Source: Botryllus schlosseri
Lineage: Eukaryota; Chordata; Ascidiacea; Stolidobranchia; Styelidae
Length of the DNA: 20,035 nt
NCBI GenBank assembly: GCA_000444245.1
Contig: ATSW01099749.1
Span: forward strand, 1-20,035
Direction of reading: 5' to 3'
Below are positions 1-9,500 of this stretch, in pieces. Both the position numbers and the translations under genes were made by a program. The notes beneath the pieces were generated by a model that had not been told where the DNA came from, made no database searches, and worked only from the letters and a program-made list of their open reading frames with translations. Position 1 is the first letter of the stretch, and each line of letters begins with the position of its first letter.

Positions 1-84
1 TATTTTAAAGTCTACTGACAGTAATTTCGATTTCATTTTCGAAGCATAATAAAAGTCATTTTATCCGATATTTGATCATTTTAG

Positions 85-252
85 TTACAGAAGCTCCATA
101 TCTTCGACAATTCAATGAATGAAGATGGATATGAAATACTCGTTCACATTCTGAAGCTGTCAGATTGCAAGGAATTGCTGCTCGCAAATTGTTGTCTCAC
201 CAAGACTAAGTTGCAAGGAGTATTGAACGGATGTCGGGATCAAAATATCCAG
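85..252 (+). CDS. LRR exon, copy A (two ribonuclease-inhibitor-type leucine-rich repeats)
   Basis: This internal exon codes for 56 residues forming two leucine-rich repeats. It begins LQKLHIFDNSMNEDGYE and ends CRDQNIQ. Repeat 1 follows LxxLxIxxNxM and repeat 2 CxxLxLxxCxL, with 27-29 residues per repeat, as in the ribonuclease-inhibitor/NLR class. Such exons of about 168-171 nt holding two repeats are typical of that class. The start follows TTTTAG at 79-84 and the end precedes GTGCGT at 253, so the exon is 168 nt and phase 0 at both ends. It can be skipped or added without a frame change. LRRs of this kind form a curved solenoid that binds ligands on its concave face. No NACHT, TIR or membrane segment lies in the window, so the parent protein is unknown; an NLR-like receptor is an inference. 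The frame stays open past the donor to 684. Confidence 0.75.
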
Positions 253-900
253 GTGCGTCATCATAAACAATCCGTAATATCCAAGAAGACATGTCATCTT
301 ACGATTCGAAATTGTTCGTCATCCTACTTCGCCTCAAATCCATGCAGCACAAAATCGTTCATCATTTATTCTATCGTTTACCAATACTCGGCGGAGGTAA
401 TTCGAACACCGCAGGGGTTAAGTATTTTGCAACACAGATTACTTTGGACATTTTTAAAATTGTTGACGACGCGACAGCGTAGATATCATCAATATAGAAA
501 TATTCATGACATAAATCTAGCCGAAAAGGCCGAAAGAGTGATAAAAATCGTTTTAGGGTTTGTTGGTGCGGTTCCATTCACCTGTTGTCATGGATTAGAA
601 TTTGGGAATTCTAGGAAAATTGTTGGTGGTAGAAATGCGAAAAATAATTTGCAGCTTTGGTATGGCTTCTTTGATCTATTGTGAGGTAATATGCAGAAAA
701 GGGCTGATGTTGCATTTAGGATTTTGGGCCGAAAATTGGGCACACTTTCATACTTTTACGTTGCCTATAAATTAGGGTGGATTGAGCTATGCCGATTAAT
801 GATTGTCAACTTGGGAGGTCAAGAAATAACAGCATGCAACAAAGTGACTGATAAAAATTGGCCCACAGCATGATGCACCATTATGCAAAACTTGCCCTCA
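253..900 (+). other. Post-exon intron block of unit A, conserved in all units
   Basis: This is the sequence just after the LRR donor. It matches 10137-10780 and 17323-17970 over its whole length, with identity falling away from the exon. It includes the shared segment around 655-770 (AGCTTTGGTATGG, then GGTAAT, then GCCGAAAATTGGGCACA). An older, degenerate copy of the right half lies at about 4310-4580. The LRR reading frame continues here to 684, but the predicted peptide changes freely between copies. I therefore treat it as intron, not coding sequence. Confidence 0.6.
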
Positions 901-1639
901 GTTTTTGAAGACACCCCTTGATCAACTCTACCGGTGAATGCGATCACGGGGGCTGAAAAAGAATTAATGTTTGATAGGAATATGTGAAACTATCAACAAT
1001 AATGACGAAATTCATTAGTGAATCTGAGAGGTTTTCGCACTTCGCGCGATCATAACCGTTCCCGTAACATGACCAATTGACCACTCGCGATTTCGGTGCC
1101 GGTGCGTGTAGTAAGCGAATATGAACTAATAGATAAGTCTGGAGCTCACCGGAAATGGAGATGAATCTCTTAACATCGGTATTTTGCATCCTGATAGTTC
1201 ATCGCGACTATGCCATGGAATGTGGCCGCAGGCTACATGATTAATCGTAATGCAGCCGTGAATAGGAGAAGGGTTTGCAACCACTGATTCACCCCTTGGA
1301 AAGGAATTCCAGCTAAGCTTTTCATTCAAGAGAGCTTGATTCTCATGCACTCAAAATTCAAATCATTCAATTTTTTTTCATCCCGGTGTTGAAGCATTTA
1401 CAATTTGCCAGCGACGTCTAAACTAGTCGACAATATGCAACAGTATTTTAATAATCTGGAATATGTAGGCTATTGTGCTGCATCCGGAAAATTTCGCGAG
1501 CTTTATCTTTCATTATGTGTCGCTATATATCTGGCCGCAAAACCATGTATTCCATGAAGCTCATTGTAAAATGACAGCATGTAACGAAGTTTATTTAAGC
1601 GCTGTTAACGAAACGACCGGTGGACGGTCATATTATCAG

Positions 1640-2058
1640 TATATATTATAGGATAATAGCCCACGTTAGAAATCTAACCACCAACGCCGACTGAGTAACG
1701 AAAATCAATTTAGTGTTTGATGTTTGACTCAAATGCACTCGGGGGCCAATTTCCAAATTTTTGACTACCCTGCGGAACACGACGTCAATATGGGTATTCA
1801 ATGTATGTTCAAGTATGTCGTATTTGACGAGGTGAAATTGTACTATTGGCCGGAATAGCAGATTGAGATTCCGCAAATATAGTGAACTTATGATTTACTA
1901 CTTATTTTACCAATTTACGCGTGGCACCAATGAAAACCACATTCACAAATATTTGACTAAAATTGTCGTTCTACTAGGCAGGGAGCACGCATCATTTGTC
2001 GCAATTATGAGAAATAGGCACCATGGCCGAATCTAGGTTTGGGGTCCCATATTGATAA
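1640..2058. other. Unit A stretch without clear counterpart
   Basis: The alignment with unit B weakens after the shared ACCGGYGGACGGTC at about 1617-1631. B has about 420 bases here of a different, AT-rich character. I see no coding potential, RNA gene or transposon end in this stretch. It lies directly left of the hAT element and may be old, diverged unit sequence. Confidence 0.4.
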
Positions 2059-2066
2059 GTGTAGGC

Positions 2067-3612
2067 CCGGGGTAGGCAAACCCCGGCACGCGTGCCATTT
2101 GTGCCACGCGAAATGATTTTTCATGGCATGCCAAATGATTTCACGGAAACGACATACTCATACCATGTTTTTGCAAAAAGTGAAACAGAAGTTTTCAAAA
2201 CGTGAAATGCTCGTAGGCGATCCAAAATTATTATTATTATTTCACATTTTACAGTGGTGCTTCTCGCCTTTTTCAGGCTATGTGCACCACGACACGAATA
2301 TTTGTAATGTTCATAAGTCTTTGTCTTTGTGTTAATCTTGGGGACGACTTCTTCATTCTTTCGCACATCCAGAGGTCAGTCTCTCTCGCACCAATGCGTC
2401 CCCGTCGAGGTCTTTGCTGCCGACTTCTAGGACGGCTCACTTTCAATCTGGGCTTTTCAATGCACTGCAACTGCAGTGAGATCGGCAATGGATAGCCCAG
2501 AGAAACCTCCGACACATAGAGCCTGATGTGTTAATTATGCTGTGGGAACCCCCAATAAATAGATAAATATATATGTTGTATTTATAAAAAGTTTTAAAAA
2601 TCTATGCATAATGTACAAAAATGAGTCAACCGTATTAGCAGTTGTGAAAGAACGTCAACCGAATATCGTTTGAAAACGTTTGGATGCTTTAGTCTAGGAG
2701 TGTTATTCACTGTGTAGCCTACGGGAGTGCAGCTTCGGAACCGGCATTACGACGCTGGGCATCTTCACGCTATAGAATACACGACCTAGATCTAGAGTTT
2801 CGGACAACATCCGACCATGCGACTAACAGGCGGTCTATACGTTGCCAAAATGATTGGCGGCGATAAAACCTTGAAACAAAATAGCCGCTGCATGATGGCA
2901 AAAACGTTAGACATTGATATGTCCACTGTCAAGGCGCCGAAGTGACCAGCGCCGAATGGCCAGCGCCCGCACCCGCAGCTTGAGCCGCATGTATCAAATG
3001 AGATCTGCCAAGAAAAATAATAAGCCCCGTGTCGAAATGCGAATCGTGTTCGTCTCTCGGAAGTAGAGTCTGGTGTGCACGCGATTCAATATCTTGAGCA
3101 ACGACAATCCTTATCGCTTGACTGCGACCTTTGCCAACAAATATAGTGTCAAACCGACCTGAATGTGACACCTAACCGATTTGAAAGAGACTGTGGGGAG
3201 GGGGGAGACATTTTTCATCATCATCAGACCATATCATCGTAGCTACACTGAATGGCCTGTCATTTATTGGATACGGTAACGAACATAGTGGACTTGGAAA
3301 CGATCCAATCAACCACACAAGATCGATCATTGCCCAATGGCGCGACTGAAAATAAATTATGTAAATATCACGTGAGCCTACATATAAGCGATAGGTCGGG
3401 TGCGGTACCGTCCAAAATTCAATCCCTTCACGACCAATCAAGAATTGCTGGCGTGACGAATGGCGTTGCCAGGTGCAGAAAAACGGTTGGTGGTATTCCT
3501 TGCTGCTTGAAACGTTAAATATTAATAATTTAAATGTTTGGCACGCAAGCTGGTAAAAAATCGACATTTTTTGACATTTGGCACGCTGCACATAAAAGGT
3601 TGCCGGCACCTG
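2067..3612. mobile_element. hAT-like DNA transposon, non-autonomous, 1546 bp
   Basis: The left end reads CCGGGGTAGGCAAACCCCGG. The right end, reverse-complemented, reads CAGGTGCCGGCAACCTTTT. Both resemble the hAT terminal consensus CAGGGGTSGGCAA, and both continue into a GCGTGCCA-type subterminal motif. The flanks are GTGTAGGC (2059-2066) and GTATAGGC (3613-3620), an 8-bp target duplication matching at 7 of 8 bases. Eight bases is the hAT size. No transposase ORF is recognisable inside, so this is a deleted, non-autonomous copy. Unit B has nothing comparable at the corresponding position. A SINE-like body lies inside it at about 2300-2520. The mismatched target duplication and worn ends suggest an old insertion. 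Confidence 0.75.
2300..2520 (-). mobile_element. SINE body fragment, 5'-truncated, inside the hAT element
   Basis: The reverse complement carries GTCGGAGGTTT, then TTGAAAAGCCC, then GTGAGCCGTCCTAGAAGTCGGCAG. The SINE at 14560-14890 has TTGGAGGTTT, AAAAGCC and GGGCCGTGCTATAAGTCGGCAG in the same order. It also aligns at roughly 70% to 7588-7795. No tRNA-like head with A and B boxes is visible to its right, so the copy seems 5'-truncated. Its position inside the hAT element means either the SINE inserted there or the element captured it. Confidence 0.5.
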
Positions 3613-3913
3613 GTATAGGCTATTGGTCATGTCATTGCCCAAGTCAAAATAAAACAGCGTTGGATTGTACTTTACTGGTGTCGCAGCGGTGGAGCGTGCC
3701 ATTGCGGTATTCGCCATCTTTAATCGGTCATAAAGCTATGGATGAAGGGATCAAAGATGCAACTGACTGCACATTAAGGAGGCAACAGAATGCTAAATGT
3801 TGTTATAACAACTTGCGTCGATAGCGAAATACCATGTCACGACTTTATCGTCTACAACGATCCCCGGGTCACGCGAATAATAATTTTAGCGTTCATGGTT
3901 ATAAACATGTCAC

Positions 3914-3981
3914 GACACTCCGAGTTACTCGGAGTCGACTCGAGCCATTTCCATCTTGTCACCGAGTCGTTCCGAGTAATT
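3914..3981. repeat. GAGTC-rich cluster, unit A copy
   Basis: The pentamer GAGTC, its variants and its complement recur about seven times here, including the 10-bp palindrome GAGTCGACTC at 3932-3941. The same cluster is kept at 12124-12181 in unit B. It may be part of an old transposon internal region present before the units duplicated. No function is assigned. Confidence 0.5.
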
Positions 3982-4249
3982 CAGCGAAAGGTCGCCTCCA
4001 ACTCCAAGTCACAATTTTCAGTCTCGAATCATATACGGTTCATGTTTTATCATCAAGATTAGGTTATTCTATGTAATAGCAGATCTTCCACCGCATAGTA
4101 GCGTTTGAACGTGATGCCATATAACGAACTTTGATCAGTATTTTATTATTTTTTTGTGCCAATTTAAAGGGAATGATAACTTTTCAAATCTGACGAAAAG
4201 AAATTTTGCTCTGAGCTGCTTTCAAGAATCGCCTCCTTGGAAATCCAAA

Positions 4250-4302
4250 ATTTTGACGTGGCCGAGCAGAATGTCCTCGTGGGTCGCGTGTTCGGGACCC
4301 AG
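4250..4302. mobile_element. Degraded hAT right terminus shared by units A and B
   Basis: The stretch has GACGTGGCCGAGC, then CCTCGTGGGTCGCGTGTTCG, and ends GGGACCCAG. It aligns with 12437-12499 in unit B, which ends GAGGCCCCTG, and with 8145-8194, which ends GAGCCCTG. This is the hAT-type end GCGGGYCGCGTGTTTGAGRCCCCTG. The next 8 bases are GCTTATAT in A and GCTTAGAG in B. Sharing between A and B means the insertion predates the unit duplication. The left end was not found. Confidence 0.55.
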
Positions 4303-4309
4303 GCTTATA

Positions 4310-4590
4310 TCATTCGGGTTATCACTATCAAAACTACTGCTGGTGTAAATAGAGAAATAATGTCTAGCTTTGGCATGACGTTACTGGATTACTGCAAAAG
4401 CGTCAAATATGCGGCAATACAATATTTACGATTTTAGACCGAAAAGTGAGCATTTCAACACAGGTATGTCCGTTCTCTAAGGTTGCTTGTGAAATGCAAA
4501 TTATGACGGACGGAGCTATGTCGAACAATAGCAGGGAACTCTAGCGGACATGCAGTGTGACATAATGCTCATTCTTTATGCGGAATGCGG
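4310..4590 (+). repeat. Older degenerate copy of the post-exon intron block (unit A)
   Basis: The stretch 'ctgctggtgtaaatagagaa', then AGCTTTGGCATGACG, TTACTGGATTACTGC, GACCGAAAAGTGAGCA and 'ggttgcttgtgaaatg', aligns in order with about 625-890. In its C form that block reads TTGCTGGTGGAGATGCGGCA, TTGGGTATGGCG, TCCCTGATCTACTGTGAG and so on. Identity is roughly 65-70%, far below the match between units. No LRR exon remnant is visible to its left, where a hAT terminus sits instead. Confidence 0.55.
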
Positions 4591-4710
4591 TCACTAAATG
4601 TCGCTAAAAAGTCGCTAGTAATAACAACATGTCAATCCCTACGAGCGAATTAGCGTGCTTTTTGTGCTATCAAGAAACATCATGTCGATCCTCCAAAAAC
4701 TCCTAAAACC

Positions 4711-4730
4711 GAACCTAACCTAACCGAACC
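4711..4730. repeat. Short AACCT-type microsatellite
   Basis: GAACCTAACCTAACCGAACC is a very short run of an AACCT-like unit. Unit B has only CGAACCTAAACTAA at the matching place (about 12859), so the run is slightly expanded in A. It is too short to be telomeric. Confidence 0.5.
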
Positions 4731-4934
4731 AAAGTCAAACTAATCTCCATGCTATTATACTTTCATCATTTCTGGCCTTCAATATTATTCACGACACATC
4801 GCACCGTAGATATCTTGACGATTGCGTTCTGCAACAAACAATAACACTGGTCAACTAAATGAAAAAAATGAATTCGGCAGTAAATCTAGGAGCTGTTATA
4901 GGGTTTTCAAGGTTGCCGATGACGAATAGTACAT

Positions 4935-5137
4935 TTGTTTTGCCAGATTGACTTGCCCATCAGACTTGAGTCTTTTTTCCGGGTCATTTGCTGTCATCAT
5001 TCAGGAGTTCGGCTCTCTCTTCGTCTGAGCTTTTCAATACGCTGTATTTACAGCGGATCGAATCGCATAGAAACATGGCAGCGCCGAGACTCGGACCACC
5101 AACCAAGTGTTTAACCAACTGCGCCACTCGCTTCCCC
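4935..5137 (-). mobile_element. tRNA-derived SINE
   Basis: On the minus strand the left end has a pol III A box TGGCGCAGTTGG (complement of 5115-5126) and a B box GGTCCGAGTCTC (complement of 5086-5097), spaced as in a tRNA. A body follows with GCTGTAAATACAGC and TTGAAAAGCTC, similar to the body at 2430-2470 (GCAGTTGCAGTGC, TTGAAAAGCCC). The head does not fold into a full tRNA cloverleaf, so it is a retroposon and not a tRNA gene. The 3' limit near 4935 is uncertain. Confidence 0.7.
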
Positions 5138-6585
5138 GTGAGATAGATATATTCCTATTCTAATGACGCGGTCACATGTTAACGTAGCTTATATAGATGT
5201 GGTGGCATACTAGCGTTACAACTATAGGGATCGCTCGCATGATTCTAACAATAATGAAGACGTCATAGTTCAGTCGTAACAGATGATAGAGGGTGTTCTT
5301 ATTCTAACTCTAATCCTTTTTATGCTGTCTGTTGATCCGTGCGTAACCTGAATAATTCCGACTTTCAGCTGCATCGAATTATTCGCACGTTTCCATACCG
5401 CTTTTTCACACCTACAGAATCGTCTGCCGTTCACTGTCGCAACAAGAACCACAATTACACACATTTATACATTCATTGCATTTATTACTCTGAAATCAAA
5501 CTATTCACAAAACTACGCACAATCGTATCAATAATCACCAGAATAATTCAGGTATTCCTTGGTTGAAAATCCTTGCGCTCTTTTTGTCAAGAATACTATT
5601 GTAGGATCTTCGCCCACATCTGATGTTTTACACTGTAACTGTTTCCCAGTCACGGAAAATTCATCCGGTTCCATGAATTCGATTATCTAAGGTTTTAGTG
5701 GTCCGAAGCATAGTGAATCATAAAAATAAGTCTGGCGCCCCCTATTTTTAAGGGGGGAGTAAAAAACAATGGGTAAGTGGTCGAAGTCCGCCTTCGGGTT
5801 AGGAATTCACTAATAGACCACTCGACAAATTCACGGTATAATTTTTTATGCTGTTTTCGGGATCAAATCCAGCTTGTTATAACAACCATCGGGTAAAAAC
5901 TACGGGCTCATAGTATTTGGTTCGAGATCGATGGACACATCTCGAATTCTCCTCCACGATTGCCAATACGGCGAATGAAGTTGTATTCGTTTCGTTTTAT
6001 GGCTTTGTGTGACCCCTCAATCAACTGAGAATGTTGTAGAGATTTGCTCACGTTATATTTAGCGCTGCTATTAACTTCAACATGAATGCGGGTAACAACA
6101 CTCAGCAGCCTTTATGATACGATTACGAAATATTCTGATGAGATAATTTTGTCGCTTTCAAATACAAGTATATTTAGTTACTCGTTTTTGCCAAAAAGCT
6201 GCAAAACACCTTTAATGTACAAAGGACATCACTCCCGAAAGTTGTTCAGTAGCCTTTAGCGCCTTTGCGATTTAGGCGCGCAGTGCGCATCAGGATAAAA
6301 TACCTAGTTAAAGAGATGTTATGGAAAACAACCCCAGCTATCAGTATAAGTATCAGTTTATTAATATTTTCATCATTTCAAAACATCACAGGACTGTGAT
6401 ACAATGAAAGAATAGGAAGATGTCAAAACTAGTGGGAGTAGATAGCGTGAAAGGAGTGTTATAACGGGGAATTAGCAATCCAAAAGTACCCCAAATTCAT
6501 TTTACATGATTTAAAATAAACCACTGCATTCATGGAATCATGGGTCGATGGGTATTTCGCGATGAGCGCGACTAAAAACGTTGTG
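5138..6585. other. Spacer with no recognised gene
   Basis: I find no supported gene here. The reading frames are short and unrelated to any family I know. Minor structure: a decayed match to the minisatellite core at about 5298-5325 ('cttattctaactctaatcc'), a possible 6-bp-stem hairpin around 5739-5758 (CCCCCT...AGGGGG), and the pair GTGGTC...GACCAC at about 5776-5824. Confidence 0.6.
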
Positions 6586-6754
6586 AGGAATAATCATAGG
6601 TCCTTACTACACCATCTACTGCGATACCATTTTCTTCAGCGCCCCAACCGCCACCAGAGCCCAATGCTCCCTATTTCGTTCCCTGAGCGTTTCCGCCCCT
6701 TCAAAATCCAAGTAGCCCACTGGGAGGCGCTGGAGACAAGGTTAAGAACCACTG
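6586..6754. mobile_element. hAT transposon right end (fragment)
   Basis: The right terminus, reverse-complemented, reads CAGTGGTTCTTAACCTTG. It is followed by a subterminal region with GGAGGCGCT-type motifs and GGGCTACTTGG. CAGTGGTTCTTAACCT is a classic hAT (Charlie-like) terminal inverted repeat. The next 8 bases, ATCTAAAT at 6755-6762, would be the target duplication. No matching left terminus is visible upstream, so the element is probably truncated and its left boundary here is arbitrary. Confidence 0.6.
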
Positions 6755-6762
6755 ATCTAAAT

Positions 6763-7153
6763 CATCACGAACTATATTGGTAAAATTCCGTCTCCTCCAG
6801 CTTCATAAACTGCTCCTCTTCGACAGTCCAATGCTCCCGGACGTATAGAAGAGTAACGTACGGCCAGTGTTGCTGAATACAAATTCTGTAGGCAGAATTG
6901 GGCTCTGAGCTGTCGCAAGAATGCGCGTGGCCGTGTTCGTGTAGTTTTTGCGCTATCACGAAGCGACTGACGATCCAGATTAAACGTTTAAATTCTAATC
7001 TTATCCAGGTCGATCTCATGATCTCGTACTCTATCTTGGATAATGATTGACATTTTTGTACTCAGCGCTTCTTCGGAAATTGTTTCAATAATCACACCCA
7101 TCTCTGATCTGAACATACAAAGTGTCATTGCCATGTTTTTATCTGCTATCACC
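6763..7153. other. Intergenic stretch, nothing recognised
   Basis: A minus-strand open frame of 84 codons lies at 6765-7019 but shows no family signature. It ends beside a transposon terminus, so I do not call it. No RNA gene or repeat end was found. Confidence 0.5.
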
Positions 7154-7374
7154 CTAATCTAATTTGTGAATTGTTCTTATGCTGTAATTTGAATTCTAAT
7201 CTATTTTATGAATTGTTCTTATGCTCCAATTCTAATTCTAATCTAATTTGTGAGATGTTTCTATGCTCCAATTAAATTATAATCTAATTTATGAATTGTT
7301 CTTATGCTCTAATTCTAATTCTAATCTAATTTGTGAAATGTTCCTATTCCCAAATTTTAATTCTAATCTAATTT
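7154..7374. repeat. Minisatellite 1, ~42-bp unit, ~5.3 copies
   Basis: Consecutive units of 41-42 bases have the form CTAATCTAATTTGTGAATTG, then TTCTTATGCTCCAATTCTAATT. Starts lie near 7154, 7196, 7238, 7279, 7321 and 7363 (partial). Copies differ at several positions, so the array is not freshly expanded. The CTAATTCTAATTCTAATCTAATTT core is shared with the array at 8318-8458. Confidence 0.85.
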
Positions 7375-7587
7375 ATTGTTGTCCTGATAATGTCTATTTG
7401 ACCGCGGCATGTTGCAGCGAGTCCCTCTCGCACAGGGAAATCCAGAGCCAAACCGCCATTGCATTACTTACACCGAACAGAATTAGTAGTTGTTGTGCGA
7501 CGAATAATAGCCATGGCATAGTAGCTTGTTTGTTGGTTTTCTGGAACAATTGTGACGCTTAACGCCGAATCATGTTATTTGTGCCAT

Positions 7588-7795
7588 GATAATGAATGTT
7601 GCAATGTTCATTGATCTTTGCCTTTGGAACTCTTCTCGGACTACTTCCAGTTACGTATCCATTCATCATCGATATCTTTCTCGTTTTCATGCGTCCTCGT
7701 CAGTGTCTTTTGCTGACGATTTTCGAAGCTCGACTTCAATTGGTCAATATGGGCATTTCGTACGGCCCTGCATACACAGCGAGGTCGGTTACTAA
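7588..7795 (-). mobile_element. Diverged SINE-family fragment
   Basis: The stretch aligns along its length with 2300-2500 at roughly 70%: 'gcaatgttcattgatctttgcc' against 'gtaatgttcataagtctttgtc', then ATGCGTCCTCGTC against ATGCGTCCCCGTC, then GGGCATTTC against GGGCTTTTC and AGCGAGGTCGG against AGTGAGATCGG. No A or B box was seen on its right, so it is an incomplete, old copy. Open frames across it are shadows. Confidence 0.45.
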
Positions 7796-8109
7796 TCAAT
7801 GGATATTGGGGCTAGCCAGACATGTTGCCATGTGGTACACTATCTCATCCTAAGGATCGGTTGTGGGGACGCCGTAAGCCGTTTTCCAAGTGTCTCGGTC
7901 TTGGGCTTGGCGGTGTCGGGCCCATTGTACGCCATGACAATGTGCCAATTTATACAAGCTGACTCACCATCGACGGAATGCTGATGCCATCGTTGAAGCC
8001 ATATTCGCTATAGCGAGGAATAGTGTTGTTGAGGACAGACGAATAAGTTTATTTAAAACATCAACAATAATAATAATTTAAAACTGAAATAAATTTCCGC
8101 AATTCAAAA

Positions 8110-8194
8110 TGCTTTATTCGCGTTGTTTCAAATTCACAGATCAGATCGCCGGTCACAAAATACGACCTCGCGGGTCACGTGTTGATGAGCCCTG
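8110..8194. mobile_element. hAT right terminus, spacer copy
   Basis: The stretch has GATCGCCGGTCACAAAATAC, then CCTCGCGGGTCACGTGTTG, and ends ATGAGCCCTG. This is the same terminal type as at 4250-4302 and 12437-12499. Reverse-complemented it begins CAGGGCTCATCAACACGTG, close to the hAT consensus CAGGGGTGTCAAACACG. The next 8 bases are TCATAGTG. The left end was not identified, so the start given is only where similarity is clear. Confidence 0.55.
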
Positions 8195-8317
8195 TCATAG
8201 TGCAAAGCGAGTAAATCTTGATTAACAGACGTTAACCATTCTCTTGGTTATGAAACTCCACTGTGATTTGATATAAGCTGAACTTTTTGCTGCATTTATC
8301 ATTCAGAATTTCATTCA

Positions 8318-8458
8318 ATCTAATTTTGAAATAACTGGGTTGATCTAATTCTAATTCTATTCTAATTTGGAAAAAAGCTGTGTAGCTCTAATTCTAATTA
8401 TAATCTAATTTGGAAAAAATGTAGAGCTCTAATTCTAATTCTAATATAATTCGAAAAT
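8318..8458. repeat. Minisatellite 2, ~41-43-bp unit, ~3.4 copies
   Basis: Units have the form CTAATTCTAATTCTATTCTAA followed by TTTGGAAAAAAGCTGTGTAG. The CTAATT-rich half is the core of minisatellite 1, but the other half differs (GGAAAAAA...GTAGAG against GTGAATTGTTCTTATGCTC). The two arrays flank about 940 bp and may be subterminal parts of one unrecognised element. Confidence 0.75.
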
Positions 8459-8865
8459 GCTAAAAATTTCTTAGTTGTCCAAGTCTGCCGCGTAAGTGAT
8501 GTCTCATAAAAGCATGAGTGGGACGTGCAGCAAGTCAGCAGCTACGGAATTTAAATGAAGCACATTGGCCTGGTGTAAATCACCATAGTATTTGACAAAC
8601 CTCACGAATACCTCAAATCAAACAAAGAAACGACTAAAAAGGGAGCATAGAAATGCGTCAACTTATATCGTCATTAGTGTCACTGATTTAGCGCTCCATA
8701 ACTTTACTCAACAGGCAAATCATCGCATTTTACCAATTCCATTGTTCGCGAATAAAGTCGTTGCTAGGATATAAACACTATGGTCCGTGATATGATTTAA
8801 TGTACTATTGTGTATATATGATTGATAATAAAGTATTCAAGTAAAAAGTAAGGAAAGGTGGCAAA
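8459..8865. other. Spacer, nothing recognised
   Basis: AT-rich sequence with only short open frames and no family signal. It lies between minisatellite 2 and the SINE pair. Confidence 0.5.
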
Positions 8866-8972
8866 ATTTTGAACCGAGTTGGTTGATAGTCCGGCCAGTG
8901 ACAGATTTGGAGGTTTGAATCCGACCCGCGTCGCCATTTGAGTTTGACAACCGTGCTCTAAGCTGAATCGAC
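8866..8972 (+). mobile_element. Degraded tRNA-headed SINE, first of a tandem pair
   Basis: GAGTTGGTTGATAG resembles a worn A-box region, as in GCAGTTGGTTAAAC of the 4935-5137 SINE. GGTTTGAATCCG at 8912-8923 is a good pol III B box. A short piece resembling the family body follows (CCGTGCTCTAAGC near 8952, against CCGTGCTATAAGT in the next copy). The copy looks internally deleted. Confidence 0.45.
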
Positions 8973-8974
8973 AT

Positions 8975-9140
8975 GACGAGATAGCATAATGGTATGATTC
9001 ACGGCTGCAACACCAATTGGTTCGAGTCTGACCGAGGCCGACTCCAGACTTCCCAGCCAAGTTTTAGCGTTACTAGGCTCCCTTCTTGCGGTTTCTTAAA
9101 AAAGCATCGAAGCGGACCGTGCTATAAGTGCTCTCAATAT
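8975..9140 (+). mobile_element. tRNA-derived SINE, second of a tandem pair
   Basis: The A box is TAGCATAATGGT at 8982-8993 and the B box GGTTCGAGTCTG at 9019-9030. Between and after them the sequence (GGCTGCAACACCAATTGG, GACCGAGG, then AAAAAGC and GGACCGTGCTATAAGT) matches the minus-strand SINE at 14560-14890 in the same order. It sits just left of unit B. A true tRNA is ruled out by the missing acceptor-stem pairing and the SINE body. Confidence 0.7.
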
Positions 9141-9500
9141 TGCAGGCCCTGAGTATTTTCTGCACAGCGATAAATGCATATTTTTAAAATTAAATGCCTC
9201 GTGGCTTTGCATTCGGGACACTTTGTTCTACATGCAATCGAAATTCAAATCATTGGTAAAACAGTGTATATATATTGGACGACATTAAAAGCTGTTGTTC
9301 TCGTCTATTATAACATTTGAGATTCTATATAGTTGCTGAGTGACGTAAAGACCGAGTGTCTCATTTCGACTTCCCAAAAGTGTTTATGAATACTCGCTGA
9401 GTGACGTACAAACCGTAATATTGTCGCTATCGATTGGTCACTAGTAAATTAGTATTCACAAAAACTACATAAAGGTATGCTTTAAAGCTGTCGAACACAG

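Larger units (their letters stand above)
1..4850 (+). repeat. Segmental duplication unit A (left end outside window)
   Basis: This is the first of three direct copies of an exon-bearing unit. Positions 1-1640 align without large gaps to about 9885-11460 in unit B, and 1-1015 aligns to about 17070-18090 in unit C. After a stretch that differs from B (about 1640-3660), homology resumes at about 3660-4850 against 11900-12975. It ends in the shared block 'tttctggccttcaatatt' and the next ~70 bases. The lead-in to the exon is closer to unit C than to unit B. Boundaries were found by eye and may be off by tens of bases. Confidence 0.85.

Noticed and set aside
655-690. Mini-exon between TTTGCAG and GAG|GTAAT after the LRR exon
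   Set aside because: The acceptor is altered in unit C (TTCGCAGA), the donor is lost in B (GACGTAAT), and the reading is not kept, so conservation looks like shared ancestry only.
2935-2972. GCGCC-spaced short tandem (GCGCCGAAGTGACCA, GCGCCGAATGGCCA)
   Set aside because: Only two and a half imperfect units inside the hAT element, not enough to call a repeat array.
3172-3717. Minus-strand open frame of 181 codons
   Set aside because: It runs across the right end of the hAT element into flanking unit sequence and has no recognisable domain, so it is a chance frame.
4711-4730. Telomere-like AACCT repeat
   Set aside because: Only about three imperfect units, inside a duplicated intron block; a small microsatellite.
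4935-5137. tRNA gene on the minus strand
   Set aside because: The A and B boxes are good, but there is no acceptor-stem pairing or proper anticodon arm, and a SINE body follows. The same holds at 8975-9140 and 14556-14890.
5739-5758. CCCCCT/AGGGGG hairpin as a terminator or RNA element
   Set aside because: A 6-bp stem alone, with no transcript context, is expected by chance.
7154-7374. CRISPR-like array of regularly spaced repeats
   Set aside because: The supposed spacers are also repeated, the units are head to tail, and the genome is eukaryotic; it is a minisatellite.
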